Positions 30,022-36,703 of a stretch of 37,955 nt of DNA are shown one piece after another; positions within the stretch are counted from its first letter, which is position 1; each line of letters opens with the position of its first letter. The DNA is from CAYIBD01 sp964361655 (GTDB lineage Bacteria > Patescibacteriota > Minisyncoccia > Sungbacterales > SURF-37): NCBI GenBank assembly GCA_964361655.1, contig CAYIBD010000003.1, positions 1 to 37,955 of the forward strand. The letters are read 5' to 3'. The notes below the pieces were generated by a model, which was given only the letters and a program-made list of their open reading frames with translations, searched no databases and had not been told where the DNA came from. A program made the translations under genes and the position numbers.

Positions 30022-32481
30022 TCAGGGCCCGAGGTCTTCAGGGCGGAGCACGATCCTGACACCCTTTTGGTAGCGACCGGCGAGGATGTGACGCGCCAGC
30101 ACCGACTCAATCCGGTCTTGGATGAAGCGCCGGAGCTCCCGCCCGCCGAATGTCTCGGAGTAGCCCTTCTCTGCCACCCACTCCACGAGCTCGGGACTCA
30201 TCTCGAGGAGATAGTTCTCGTCCTTGAGACGTTCGGCAAGCTCACCGAGGAGAATCGCGACCACCTGCCGAACGCTCTCGGGGTCAAGCGGCTTGAAGAC
30301 CACGACCGCGTCGAACCGATTGAGAAACTCGGGCTTGAAGATACCGCTCCGCAACACCGCCTCGATGAGGCCGTGGCGGAGCGTTTCGTAGTCGAGCCCC
30401 GCCGTCAGCGCTTCGCGGATAAATTCCGCGCCGGCATTGGATGTACCGATGATAATCGCATTCCGGAAGTCGATCGGCCGGCCGAAAACATCCGTCGCCC
30501 GCCCCTCGTCGAACACCTGGAGGAAAAGGTCGAGCACCGCGGGGTGGGCCTTCTCAATCTCATCGAAGAGAATGAGCGAGAAGGGGTGCTCGCGGACGGC
30601 GGCCGCCAATTGCCCGGTCTCGCGGCCATCTTGAGAACCGATCAGGCGGTCAATGGATTCCGGCTTCTGGTACTCGGACATGTCGAGACGAATCATTTTC
30701 GATGCCGCGCCAAAGTAGACGCGGGCCAGGGCCTTGGCCGTCTCGGTCTTACCCACCCCGGTTGGTCCCAAAAAGAGGAAAGTTCCGATCGGTTTTTCTT
30801 GGGAGGCCACCCCGGCCCGGGCCCGGCGGAGGGCGTTTGAGACGGCGCTCACCGCCTCTTCCTGATCAACGACCCGGCCATGGATGGCGGCCTCGAGGTT
30901 CAAGAGTGCTGCCCGTTCCGATTCCTCCGGCCTGCCAACCGGAACGCCAAGGCGCGCCCGGACGAACTCCTCCACGTCCTCGGGGAAGATGACGCGCTTA
31001 CCGGGGAGACGGGACATCGCGATCAAGAGCTCTTCCATGAGCTGAATCCCCTTTTCCGGGAAGCGCTTCTCCGGCAGGTAGCGCGCCGCAAGCTCCACGG
31101 CCGTTACGATCGCCTGATAGCGGACGAAGAGAGGAACGTTGGCCTCGCGGTGCGTGAGGTAGTCCTCGAGGATGCGCACCATGGTTTCCCGGTCGGGCTC
31201 ACGAATGTCAATCCGTTCAAAGAGACTGGCGATGAGGTTATTCTCCAGAACCGCACGGCGATATCCCTCGGGCGAAGTGAGCCCGATGAAACGTACGGGT
31301 GCGGACTGTAGGTACGGCAGGAGGATCTCGACCACATTCGGTTCAGTCGCTCCGGCGGTGAGGTAGAGGTGGATCGCCTCGATGACGATAATGATGTTCC
31401 CCGCCGACTCGGCTTCGCGGAGGATCTTACCGAGGAACTCGAGGACCAGGTCGCGCCGCTGCGAGAGCAAGAGGTCCATGTTCAGCTTCATCAGCCGCCG
31501 GTAGTTGAGGGGGCGGACCGAGCGCCCTTCGTTCAGGCGCGCCGCAAGGCCGAGGACGGTGGTCAACACCCCGACCCCCGGCTCGCCGACCAGCACGGCA
31601 TTGGCAGCAGCGCTCTTGGAAAGCGCATTTTCGAGCTCGCGAATTTCTCTCTGGTGCGCCTCGACATGGAGGGCCTCGAGCCGTGAGGAGACCTTGAGTT
31701 CCTGCGCCAGGCGGTCGAGCGTCGGCGTATAGCCGTACCCCCACCCTTTCCCAATGCCGTGCCGGAATCCAAGGGCCTCCGCCCAGTGGCGGCGGCGATG
31801 GGCCAAGCGCGAAACCTCCCAGTAGTAGATCGCCTCCAAGTCATCGAGCCCGAGCCCGGCGCCGCGGAGGAGACCTTCGAGGCCAGAACTCCCTTCGGCG
31901 AGCGCGCGGAGCAGATCTATTGGCCGGATGACGCTATGCTGGTAGCGGATGGCGACATCGAGGGCTTTTCGAAAGAGCGCTGACTTTCCGGTTTCGTCGA
32001 GGGGTGCATCGGGTACGGCCGGCGTCACCGCGCGGATAAAATCCTCAGGCGAGATACCGGTCCGGAGAAAGAAAAACGTCATCAGGTGCGATAGCCCGAT
32101 GGCGCGGAGGAGGCCTGATGGCGTGAAGCGGCCGGCGGCCCCCAGGCGGTGGAGGATGTCCCGAGCGTTAAAATCAAAGAGCGGAACGATTTGATCCGAC
32201 GTCGGGTGAGGGAGTGATGCGGCGATGACAGCCAGGTCGGCGCCGAGGGGCGGATTCTTGTACCACTCGAAGAACCGCCGCCAGGCGCTGGTCGCGAGGA
32301 AGACGCCCGTAGCGAAGAAAAAGACCGCCAGGATCTCGGCAGAGAAACGGAAGAGGCCTACGAAGAATGCCACGACCGCGGCAAGGCCAGCAGCCAGACG
32401 CCCCCAGTACACGACGCGCTTGGGGAGGAATCGCTGCCAGCGGATGGCCCGTTCGAGCTGTTGGGTGCGGCCGCTCGGCAT
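30022..32481 (-). CDS. Membrane-anchored Clp-like AAA+ protein with degenerate D1
   Basis: The 819-residue product starts with two membrane helices (about 27-67). A Clp-N-like repeat region follows (about 105-220) and then two AAA+ modules in ClpC order. In D1 the Walker A reads GEPGVGVL (299-306) where GEPGVGKT is expected, and Walker B reads IIIVIEA in place of hhhhDE, so D1 should not hydrolyse ATP. D2 is intact: GPTGVGKT (572-579), SLILFDEIEKAHP, and sensor GTSNAG. The C-terminal D2-small domain is present. A membrane-tethered unfoldase or disaggregase is inferred. It forms a unit with a small membrane protein and an HtrA protease. Confidence 0.9.
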   Translation of the reverse strand: MPSGRTQQLERAIRWQRFLPKRVVYWGRLAAGLAAVVAFFVGLFRFSAEILAVFFFATGVFLATSAWRRFFEWYKNPPLGADLAVIAASLPHPTSDQIVPLFDFNARDILHRLGAAGRFTPSGLLRAIGLSHLMTFFFLRTGISPEDFIRAVTPAVPDAPLDETGKSALFRKALDVAIRYQHSVIRPIDLLRALAEGSSGLEGLLRGAGLGLDDLEAIYYWEVSRLAHRRRHWAEALGFRHGIGKGWGYGYTPTLDRLAQELKVSSRLEALHVEAHQREIRELENALSKSAAANAVLVGEPGVGVLTTVLGLAARLNEGRSVRPLNYRRLMKLNMDLLLSQRRDLVLEFLGKILREAESAGNIIIVIEAIHLYLTAGATEPNVVEILLPYLQSAPVRFIGLTSPEGYRRAVLENNLIASLFERIDIREPDRETMVRILEDYLTHREANVPLFVRYQAIVTAVELAARYLPEKRFPEKGIQLMEELLIAMSRLPGKRVIFPEDVEEFVRARLGVPVGRPEESERAALLNLEAAIHGRVVDQEEAVSAVSNALRRARAGVASQEKPIGTFLFLGPTGVGKTETAKALARVYFGAASKMIRLDMSEYQKPESIDRLIGSQDGRETGQLAAAVREHPFSLILFDEIEKAHPAVLDLFLQVFDEGRATDVFGRPIDFRNAIIIGTSNAGAEFIREALTAGLDYETLRHGLIEAVLRSGIFKPEFLNRFDAVVVFKPLDPESVRQVVAILLGELAERLKDENYLLEMSPELVEWVAEKGYSETFGGRELRRFIQDRIESVLARHILAGRYQKGVRIVLRPEDLGP

Positions 32482-32484
32482 ACC

Positions 32485-32862
32485 CTACGAGGCGAGCAGT
32501 GCTGCTCCGGCAAGAAAGCAGCCGAGAATCACGAGGGGGAACGCCATCCAGATAAGGACGTACGCCGCCCGAACCGCGATAGCTGCCGCTGCCGCGAGAA
32601 GCCCCGCGCTTATGACGATAAGCCGAACGGCCGCGCCGACGAGGCGCGACACGAAATTTTCCGCGAGGGTCCAGAGGTAGCCGCTGATAGTGGAACCCGG
32701 CCGGTAGGGCTCCCGGACGCGGCGCCACGGAGCAAACAGAGATGTGGCGAGCGGAGCCAAGGAAAAGTAGTTCCCGATCGCCCGGAGGAGAATCAGGGAA
32801 TGGGAAACCGCCTCTTTGAGGCCAACGCGGTAGTGCCACCAGAGGTAGTCGGCAATGATCAT
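32485..32862 (-). CDS. Small multi-pass membrane protein of the HtrA-Clp unit
   Basis: The 125-residue product has a first half with amphipathic helices (VGLKEAVSHSLILLRAIGNYFSLAPLATSLFAPWRRV) and then two hydrophobic segments (LVGAAVRLIVISAGLLAAAAAIAV and AYVLIWMAFPLVILGCFLAGAALL). I know no function. It lies 6 bp after htrA and 3 bp before the AAA+ gene, so the three are surely co-transcribed. It may be a membrane partner of both. Confidence 0.85.
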   Translation of the reverse strand: MIIADYLWWHYRVGLKEAVSHSLILLRAIGNYFSLAPLATSLFAPWRRVREPYRPGSTISGYLWTLAENFVSRLVGAAVRLIVISAGLLAAAAAIAVRAAYVLIWMAFPLVILGCFLAGAALLAS

Positions 32863-32868
32863 GGTGGG

Positions 32869-33918
32869 TTACTTCCGTTCTCCGAGAGTAACGTGAACGG
32901 TTCGTGTCTGCGAACCGCGAAGGATCCGCAGGGAAATCGAATCGCCAATGGACCACTTCTCTAGGATGTCCTCGAGGGAGTTTTGCTCGCTGATCGGGCT
33001 TTCATTCACCGCCAGGATGATGTCGCGCTCACGTATGCCGGCTATGTCAGCCGCACTGCCTTTGATTACGGCATGTCCGTCAAGACCCTCGGCCAGCACC
33101 AGCGCCCCGGAATCCGAAGCCAGGTGCAGTCGCCGTTGGAGGTCCTTGGTAACCATGAGGTAGCGCACCCCAAAAAACGGCTTTTTGATTCGGCCGAATT
33201 TTTTGACGTCCTCGAGGTCCTTCTTGGCCTTGTTGATGGGGATGGCAAAGCCGATGTTTTGCGCCCCAAAAACAATGGCCGAGTTGATGCCGATGACCTC
33301 GGCTTTGAGATTGACCAAGGGCCCGCCGGAGTTGCCGGGGTTGATGGCCGCATCGGTCTGGATCAGGCCTCTTAGGCGCTCGGCGTGGCCCTCCATGTCA
33401 GTGATGGCGGTGATAAAGCGCGAGAGCCCGGAGACAATGCCGGTGGAAACAGTGTTTTTAAATTCACCCAGCGCATTGCCCACCGCGACCACACTTTGGC
33501 CGAGGAGTATTTTCGAGGAATCGCCGAGCTTCAGAACCGGCGACCCCTCGGCCTGGATTTTCAAGATGGCCACGTCATTGATAGGGTCGCGGGCCAAAAC
33601 CTGGGCCGGATACTTTTCTTCGTCCGGCGTAACTACCGTGTATTCGGCCTCGGGATCCAGAACAACGTGCTTGTTGGTGAGGATAAAACCCGACGGCTCA
33701 ACAATGAACCCCGATCCACCGCCAGTGCGAATTTTGCCGGAGTCGGTCTTGGGCAGTTGCTCAACGATTTCCTCCTCGCTCGGGCCGTCCAAGGGCACCT
33801 CGCCGAAAAATGGAAAGCCCTGGGCCTCCAGGGTCTTCAGGTCCTTGCCAACCACGATCGAAACCACCGCCGGAAGGGTCTTTTGGACCACGCGGATTAT
33901 CTGTTCCTCATGGGTCAT
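32869..33918 (-). CDS. htrA: HtrA/DegP-type serine protease with PDZ domain
   Basis: The 349-residue product has a trypsin-like domain with triad His84 (TNKHVV), Asp115 (NDVAIL) and Ser197 (NPGNSGGPL), then one PDZ domain (about 250-345: GHAVIKGSAADIAGIRERDIILAVNE). The start MTHEEQIIRVVQKTLPAVVSI lacks a signal peptide or membrane anchor, unlike classic DegP/DegS. The protease may be cytoplasmic or recruited to the membrane by the neighbouring proteins. Its promoter region is the TAGATT-rich repeat at 33922-33960. Confidence 0.93.
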   Translation of the reverse strand: MTHEEQIIRVVQKTLPAVVSIVVGKDLKTLEAQGFPFFGEVPLDGPSEEEIVEQLPKTDSGKIRTGGGSGFIVEPSGFILTNKHVVLDPEAEYTVVTPDEEKYPAQVLARDPINDVAILKIQAEGSPVLKLGDSSKILLGQSVVAVGNALGEFKNTVSTGIVSGLSRFITAITDMEGHAERLRGLIQTDAAINPGNSGGPLVNLKAEVIGINSAIVFGAQNIGFAIPINKAKKDLEDVKKFGRIKKPFFGVRYLMVTKDLQRRLHLASDSGALVLAEGLDGHAVIKGSAADIAGIRERDIILAVNESPISEQNSLEDILEKWSIGDSISLRILRGSQTRTVHVTLGERK

Positions 33919-33921
33919 GAC

Positions 33922-33960
33922 CAGAGAATCTAGAAGTTAGAATCTAGAATCTAGAATACC
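33922..33960. repeat. Tandem TCTAGAAT stutter repeat upstream of htrA
   Basis: The words AATCTAGAAGTTAGAATC and TAGAATCTAGAAT repeat AATCTAG and contain palindromic TCTAGA. On the minus strand they supply several TAGATT hexamers that could act as -10 boxes for htrA; the nearest lies 8 nt before the ATG. Confidence 0.7.
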
Positions 33961-33991
33961 CTTTAATTTTGTGCTAGCATAGCCCGCGAAA

Positions 33992-34202
33992 GCCCTCGTA
34001 GTTCAACGGATAGAACCCCGCACTGAAGCAAAGCTTAGTGCGGGGCAGGCAGCGCAGCTTGCCCCGCACCATGCCCCGATAGCTCAATTGGAGAGAGCAA
34101 ATCCGTCCTAAGGATGAGATCGAGGTTCGAGTCCTCGTCGGGGCGGTGGCACTGGTGCGGGGTCCTAACGCGCGGATCGGGGTTCAATTCCTCGCGAGGG
34201 CA
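33992..34202 (+). tRNA. Interrupted tRNA-Arg(CCT) hosting a complete tRNA-Arg(CCT)
   Basis: The 5' part GCCCTCG-TA-GTTCAACGGATAGAAC (33992-34015) is an acceptor strand and a full D arm. The 3' part contains GTCCTAA (anticodon CCT), T arm CGGGG-TTCAATT-CCTCG and CGAGGGC-A (34195-34202), complementary to GCCCTCG. The interruption begins right after the D stem with a perfect hairpin CCCCGCACT/AGTGCGGGG (34016-34045). It then holds the inner tRNA between CCCCGCACCA (34062-34071) and TGGTGCGGGG (34153-34162). The anticodon stem of the outer tRNA is unclear: GTGCG/CGCGC pairs but leaves a 9-nt loop. Confidence 0.7.
34073..34145 (+). tRNA. tRNA-Arg(CCT), complete, inner
   Basis: Acceptor GCCCCGA/TCGGGGC, D arm GCTC...GAGC, anticodon loop GTCCTAA (CCT) on a stem AATCC/GGATG with one A-G mismatch at its base, T arm CGAGG-TTCGAGT-CCTCG, discriminator G; 73 nt. 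Confidence 0.9.
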
Positions 34203-34300
34203 TTTCGGTGGGCAGTTGTGCGGGACCTAAGCCGCAGATCGGAGGCCTGCCCCGCACTTGCTTGCATAGTGCGGGGTCGACTCAGAGTGGGGGCGTACAC
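34203..34300 (+). pseudogene. tRNA-Arg-like fragments with a CCCCGCACT hairpin
   Basis: The stretch contains an anticodon-arm-like TGCGG-GACCTAA-G-CCGCA followed by AGATCGGAGG, then a hairpin CCCCGCACT/AGTGCGGGG (34250-34276) nearly identical to that at 34016-34045, then TCGACTCAGAGTGGGGGC, which resembles a broken T arm and acceptor. I cannot reconstruct a full tRNA. Confidence 0.4.
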
Positions 34301-34356
34301 AGGATATTCAGCCGGGAATAGGAGTTGGTCGTTGGTCGGTATATAATGGACTTACT

Positions 34357-34605
34357 ATGAAAGAAGTCGGTAAGGTGACCCACTACTATGGGAAGATCGG
34401 GGTGGCCATTGTTACCCTCTCCGATGCCTTGAAAGTGGGCGACAAAATTAAGGTTGAGGGCAACCGCACCGAGTTTGAGCAGACGGTTGATTCGATGGAG
34501 GTGGACCATAAGCCGGTCCAGGAAGCCAAGAAGGGTGAAGTGATCGGAATGAAAGTCCGAGAGAAAGTGAACGAGGGCGCGGCGGTCTATAAGCTAGAGG
34601 AATAG
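34357..34605 (+). CDS. EF-Tu domain 2-like small protein
   Basis: The 82-residue product consists of a single beta-barrel like domain 2 of translational GTPases (VGKVTHYYGKIGVAIVTLSDALKVGDKIKVEGNRTEFEQTVDSMEVDHKPVQEAKKGEVIGMKV). Similar stand-alone 'translation elongation factor-like' proteins occur in archaea and Patescibacteria; their role is unknown. A TATAAT box (34342-34347) lies 9 nt before the ATG, and a strong hairpin terminator follows. It is a self-contained transcription unit. Confidence 0.85.
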   Translation: MKEVGKVTHYYGKIGVAIVTLSDALKVGDKIKVEGNRTEFEQTVDSMEVDHKPVQEAKKGEVIGMKVREKVNEGAAVYKLEE

Positions 34606-34673
34606 GGCGGGGCTGGGTTCTCGGGTTTCTTGGGTCTCTAAACCCAGCTGTGGATAATTTTGATGTTCATATT

Positions 34674-34700
34674 GAAAATCCGCGCCAAGCGCGGATTTTC
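34674..34700 (+). terminator. Terminator after the EF-like gene
   Basis: A perfect 11-bp hairpin GAAAATCCGCG/CGCGGATTTTC with a 5-nt loop lies about 70 nt downstream of the stop codon. Confidence 0.85.
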
Positions 34701-34745
34701 TGACATGAGTACGCTGCTCGCGGGGTATTTTACTCTCGCGAAATA

Positions 34746-34754
34746 TGATATAAT
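34746..34754 (+). promoter_or_regulatory. Strong extended -10 promoter of a probable ncRNA
   Basis: TGATATAAT is a consensus extended -10 element with no reading frame immediately downstream; transcription would start near 34761. Confidence 0.6.
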
Positions 34755-34760
34755 AGTTGC

Positions 34761-34920
34761 AATCGTGTTTCGGCACGAGATTTCTTTTCCAGGCGCGCCC
34801 TTGCGGCCCGCCACCTAGCTCCTTCATGTGAACCATCCGCCCAGAAACGGCGGTTCACGCTAGGGCGATAAGCCCACCTGCAGCAGCAACGGGCCAATCG
34901 CCCTATTTTTATTTGTTTCT
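34761..34920 (+). ncRNA. Candidate structured small RNA
   Basis: No convincing reading frame occupies this interval, but it has a promoter, dense secondary structure and a terminator. Hairpins: TCGTG-TTTCGG-CACGA; CCTAGC...GCTAGG enclosing GTGAACC...GGTTCAC; and a 3' stem GGGCGAT/ATCGCCC with inner GCCC/GGGC, running into TATTTTTATTT. The loop CCTGCAGCAGCA after a GAACC/GGTTC hairpin recalls the 3' part of 6S RNA (CCTGCGGCGGCA), but I could not fold a convincing 6S. SRP RNA, tmRNA and RNase P RNA signatures are absent. Confidence 0.5.
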
Positions 34921-34928
34921 CCGCAAGA

Positions 34929-35003
34929 ATACCCCGCCCCGATGGCCATCGGGGGGGTATCCGCGATGAGATACCGCACCGCTTGCGGTACGATCGCGCA
35001 TTG
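34929..35003. repeat. Stacked palindromes upstream of the P-loop kinase
   Basis: CCCCGATGG/CCATCGGGG (34937-34954) is a perfect palindrome with outer ATACCC/GGGTAT. It is followed by CGCGAT..TACCGCA/TGCGGTA..ATCGCG. The first is another CCCCG...CGGGG element. Confidence 0.6.
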
Positions 35004-35024
35004 ACGGCGTGATACAATCAACGC

Positions 35025-35582
35025 ATGCGTGTGCCGCAACGCAAACCCTTCACCATCGCTCTCATTGGTCACGTCGGCTCCGGCAAAACGCATATTGCCC
35101 GCCTCCTTGCTAAAAAGGCCGGTGCCGCTCACATCAATACCGACGCTATCCGCGTGGCCCTCCGCCGCCGCGGCAAGCCGGAGAGCCGGGCCATCGCGGT
35201 GGCTCACCGCTTCCAGGAGCGATTGCTCCGCAACGGAAAGCCGCTCGTCCTCGACTACGACATCGCAAATCCGGTGCGCCGCCGTGAGCTCCGTGGGCGG
35301 CTTCGGCCGTTCGGAGCGCGTATCTACTTCATGGAGATCGTGACGCCGGAGCGACTGATCCTTGCGCGCCTGAAACGGAAACGCTATACTCGAGCCGATT
35401 TGTTCCGGAACGCTGATGAGGCGATCCGGGTATATTACTTCCGCAAGGCCCTCCGAAAGAAGTTTCTTGCTAAACCTACCCGACGATCAGGCCGGCGTTT
35501 CACCCCTGACTTCACCATTGATAATGCAAAGCCACTCGGACCGCAGATACGTTCCGTAGTAAAAGTCATTAGGGGCCTATAG
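35025..35582 (+). CDS. P-loop kinase, possibly polynucleotide or tRNA kinase-like
   Basis: The 185-residue product has Walker A GHVGSGKT (15-22). Then HINTDAIRVALRRRG, LVLDYDIANPVRRRELRGRL and ERLILARLKRKRYT follow the pattern of small AAA_33/zeta-like kinases that phosphorylate nucleic acids, nucleotides or sugars. The C-terminus is very basic (RKALRKKFLAKPTRRSGRRF), which suits a nucleic-acid ligand. A TACAAT box lies exactly 6 nt before the ATG. The stop codon lies inside the outer tRNA-Ala gene, so kinase and tRNA array share a transcript. A role in healing tRNA ends is my inference from this position only. Confidence 0.75.
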   Translation: MRVPQRKPFTIALIGHVGSGKTHIARLLAKKAGAAHINTDAIRVALRRRGKPESRAIAVAHRFQERLLRNGKPLVLDYDIANPVRRRELRGRLRPFGARIYFMEIVTPERLILARLKRKRYTRADLFRNADEAIRVYYFRKALRKKFLAKPTRRSGRRFTPDFTIDNAKPLGPQIRSVVKVIRGL

Positions 35583-35629
35583 TTCAACGGTAGAACGCGT
35601 CCATGGTTCACCCGCCCACCTTTGCTTAG

Positions 35630-35815
35630 GGGCCCATAGCTCAGTGGTAGAGCGTTAGTATGGTTTATCCTCCCACCTTTTGTGGGCCGGTAGCTTAGTG
35701 GTAAAGCGCCTCAATGGCATTGAGGAGATCGTGGGTTCGAGTCCCATCCGGTCCAAGGGTTCTAAAAGGTGGGAGGACAAGCTAAAGGCCGCGGGTTCGA
35801 TCCCCGCTGGGTCCA
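35630..35815 (+). tRNA. Middle interrupted tRNA-Ala(GGC)
   Basis: The 5' half (35630-35663) is GGGCCCA, D arm GCTC..GAGC, stem TTAGT and ATGG. The 3' half (35778-35815) is CAA, GCTAA, T arm GCGGG-TTCGATC-CCCGC and TGGGTCC-A. Joining ATGG to CAA gives a standard loop ATGGCAA with anticodon GGC, and all stems pair, including G3:U70. The interruption is thus between positions 35 and 36. A perfect 13-bp helix CCTCCCACCTTTT (35669-35681)/AAAAGGTGGGAGG (35764-35776) bridges the halves around the inner tRNA. Confidence 0.82.
35684..35755 (+). tRNA. tRNA-Ala(GGC), complete, innermost
   Basis: Acceptor GGGCCGG/CCGGTCC with G3:U70, D arm GCTT..AAGC, anticodon arm CCTCA-ATGGCAT-TGAGG (GGC), T arm GTGGG-TTCGAGT-CCCAT, discriminator A; 72 nt. 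Confidence 0.95.
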
Positions 35816-35879
35816 AGTGAAAAGGTGGGCGGGCAAGTGGACGAGACCGGGGTCAAACTCCCCGTAGGTCCACACCGTA

Positions 35880-36554
35880 ATGAATTCGCTCCTCAAACTG
35901 ATCTTCCCGGCTGTTGGCGTGGGACTTTTGACATTCACCTGGTCCGTGGCCATCCACGGCAGTGGCGGAGTGGCGGCATTCTTTGGTGTGGGCGGAGCCG
36001 CGCTCGCCTATAACCTCTTTCGTCTGGCCGGACTCACGGCCTTCACGCTCGTTTCATTCCAAGTGCTCACTGGGCCTTACATGAGCTTTTGGGAGAAGCT
36101 CTATGGGCCGGGCTTTTATCGCTTCCATGCCTACGAGGGCCTGGTCGCGCTTCTCTTTGCCTTACTGCACCCAACGCTCCTCTATACGAATCTCTTTGCC
36201 TCCGGTACCGGCATACTCCAGTTTACGGCCGGCTACCCCTTCACCTACTACTTCGGCCCTATAGCGCTCCTCATCATGATTCTCACGGTCTCAACCGCAG
36301 CGAGCGCCGTGCTCTTGCGTCGCCAGTTTTTCCAAAAGCGCTGGCACCTCATTCATCTGGCAAACTATCTTGTCTTTCTCCTCGTCTTCTTCCATAGCTT
36401 GACCATCGGCACCGACGTCTCGCCGGCCACGAGTGCGCTCCGGCCGCTGTGGTGGTTTTACTTCCTCGGCATGATAGCTGGCCTTGCCTACCGCCGAATA
36501 TACCTGCCGCTGAAGGTCAAGCCAGCAACGGGTGTCATGGCGCCGCCGAGTTGA
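35880..36554 (+). CDS. Ferric-reductase-like transmembrane protein
   Basis: The 224-residue product has about six membrane helices and His residues placed as in the ferric reductase/MsrQ haem-binding fold: FHAYEG and LHPTLL in one pair of helices, then HLIHLANYLVFLLVFFHSL in another. No FAD or NAD(P)H domain follows, as in MsrQ/YedZ-like proteins. Electron transfer through the membrane via haem b is likely; partner and substrate are unknown. It begins 7 bp after the outer tRNA-Ala gene. Confidence 0.85.
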   Translation: MNSLLKLIFPAVGVGLLTFTWSVAIHGSGGVAAFFGVGGAALAYNLFRLAGLTAFTLVSFQVLTGPYMSFWEKLYGPGFYRFHAYEGLVALLFALLHPTLLYTNLFASGTGILQFTAGYPFTYYFGPIALLIMILTVSTAASAVLLRRQFFQKRWHLIHLANYLVFLLVFFHSLTIGTDVSPATSALRPLWWFYFLGMIAGLAYRRIYLPLKVKPATGVMAPPS

Positions 36555-36606
36555 TATTCTGCAGCTCTTTGCTACACTTCGAGCGCAAAGCCGTTTGCCC
36601 TGGTAG

Positions 36607-36663
36607 CCCCGACGCCCGCAGGGTCGGGGTCCCGACCTCCGACGCAAAGTCGGAGCGTCGGGA
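36607..36663. repeat. Two-hairpin element interrupting tRNA-Arg at position 10/11 (copy 1)
   Basis: CCCCGAC (36607-36613) pairs with GTCGGGG (36623-36629). Adjacent TCCCGAC (36630-36636) pairs with GTCGGGA (36657-36663), enclosing CTCCGAC/GTCGGAG. Removing it restores the canonical tRNA sequence TAGCTCAATGGATA. Confidence 0.8.
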
Positions 36664-36703
36664 CTCAATGGATACCTGCCCGCCTTTGCCTCTGCCCTCG
36701 TAG

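Larger units (their letters stand above)
35573..35872 (+). tRNA. Outermost interrupted tRNA-Ala of the triple nest
   Basis: The 5' half (35573-35606) is GGGCCTA, D arm GTTC..GAAC, anticodon stem CGTCC and ATGG. The 3' half ends with GGACG, T arm CGGGG/CCCCG and TAGGTCC-A (35865-35872). Acceptor strands pair fully with G3:U70, the alanine identity pair. The halves are bridged by a perfect 13-bp helix CCCGCCCACCTTT (35611-35623)/AAAGGTGGGCGGG (35821-35833). The joint is not clean (CAAGT before GGACG), and the T loop lacks the TTC motif, so this layer may be decaying. Confidence 0.78.

Noticed and set aside
29659..30840. Plus-strand reading frame of 393 codons over the uppS-Clp junction
   Set aside because: It overlaps two conserved genes on the other strand and has no recognisable motif. 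The gap 29733-30021 has no gene I can support.
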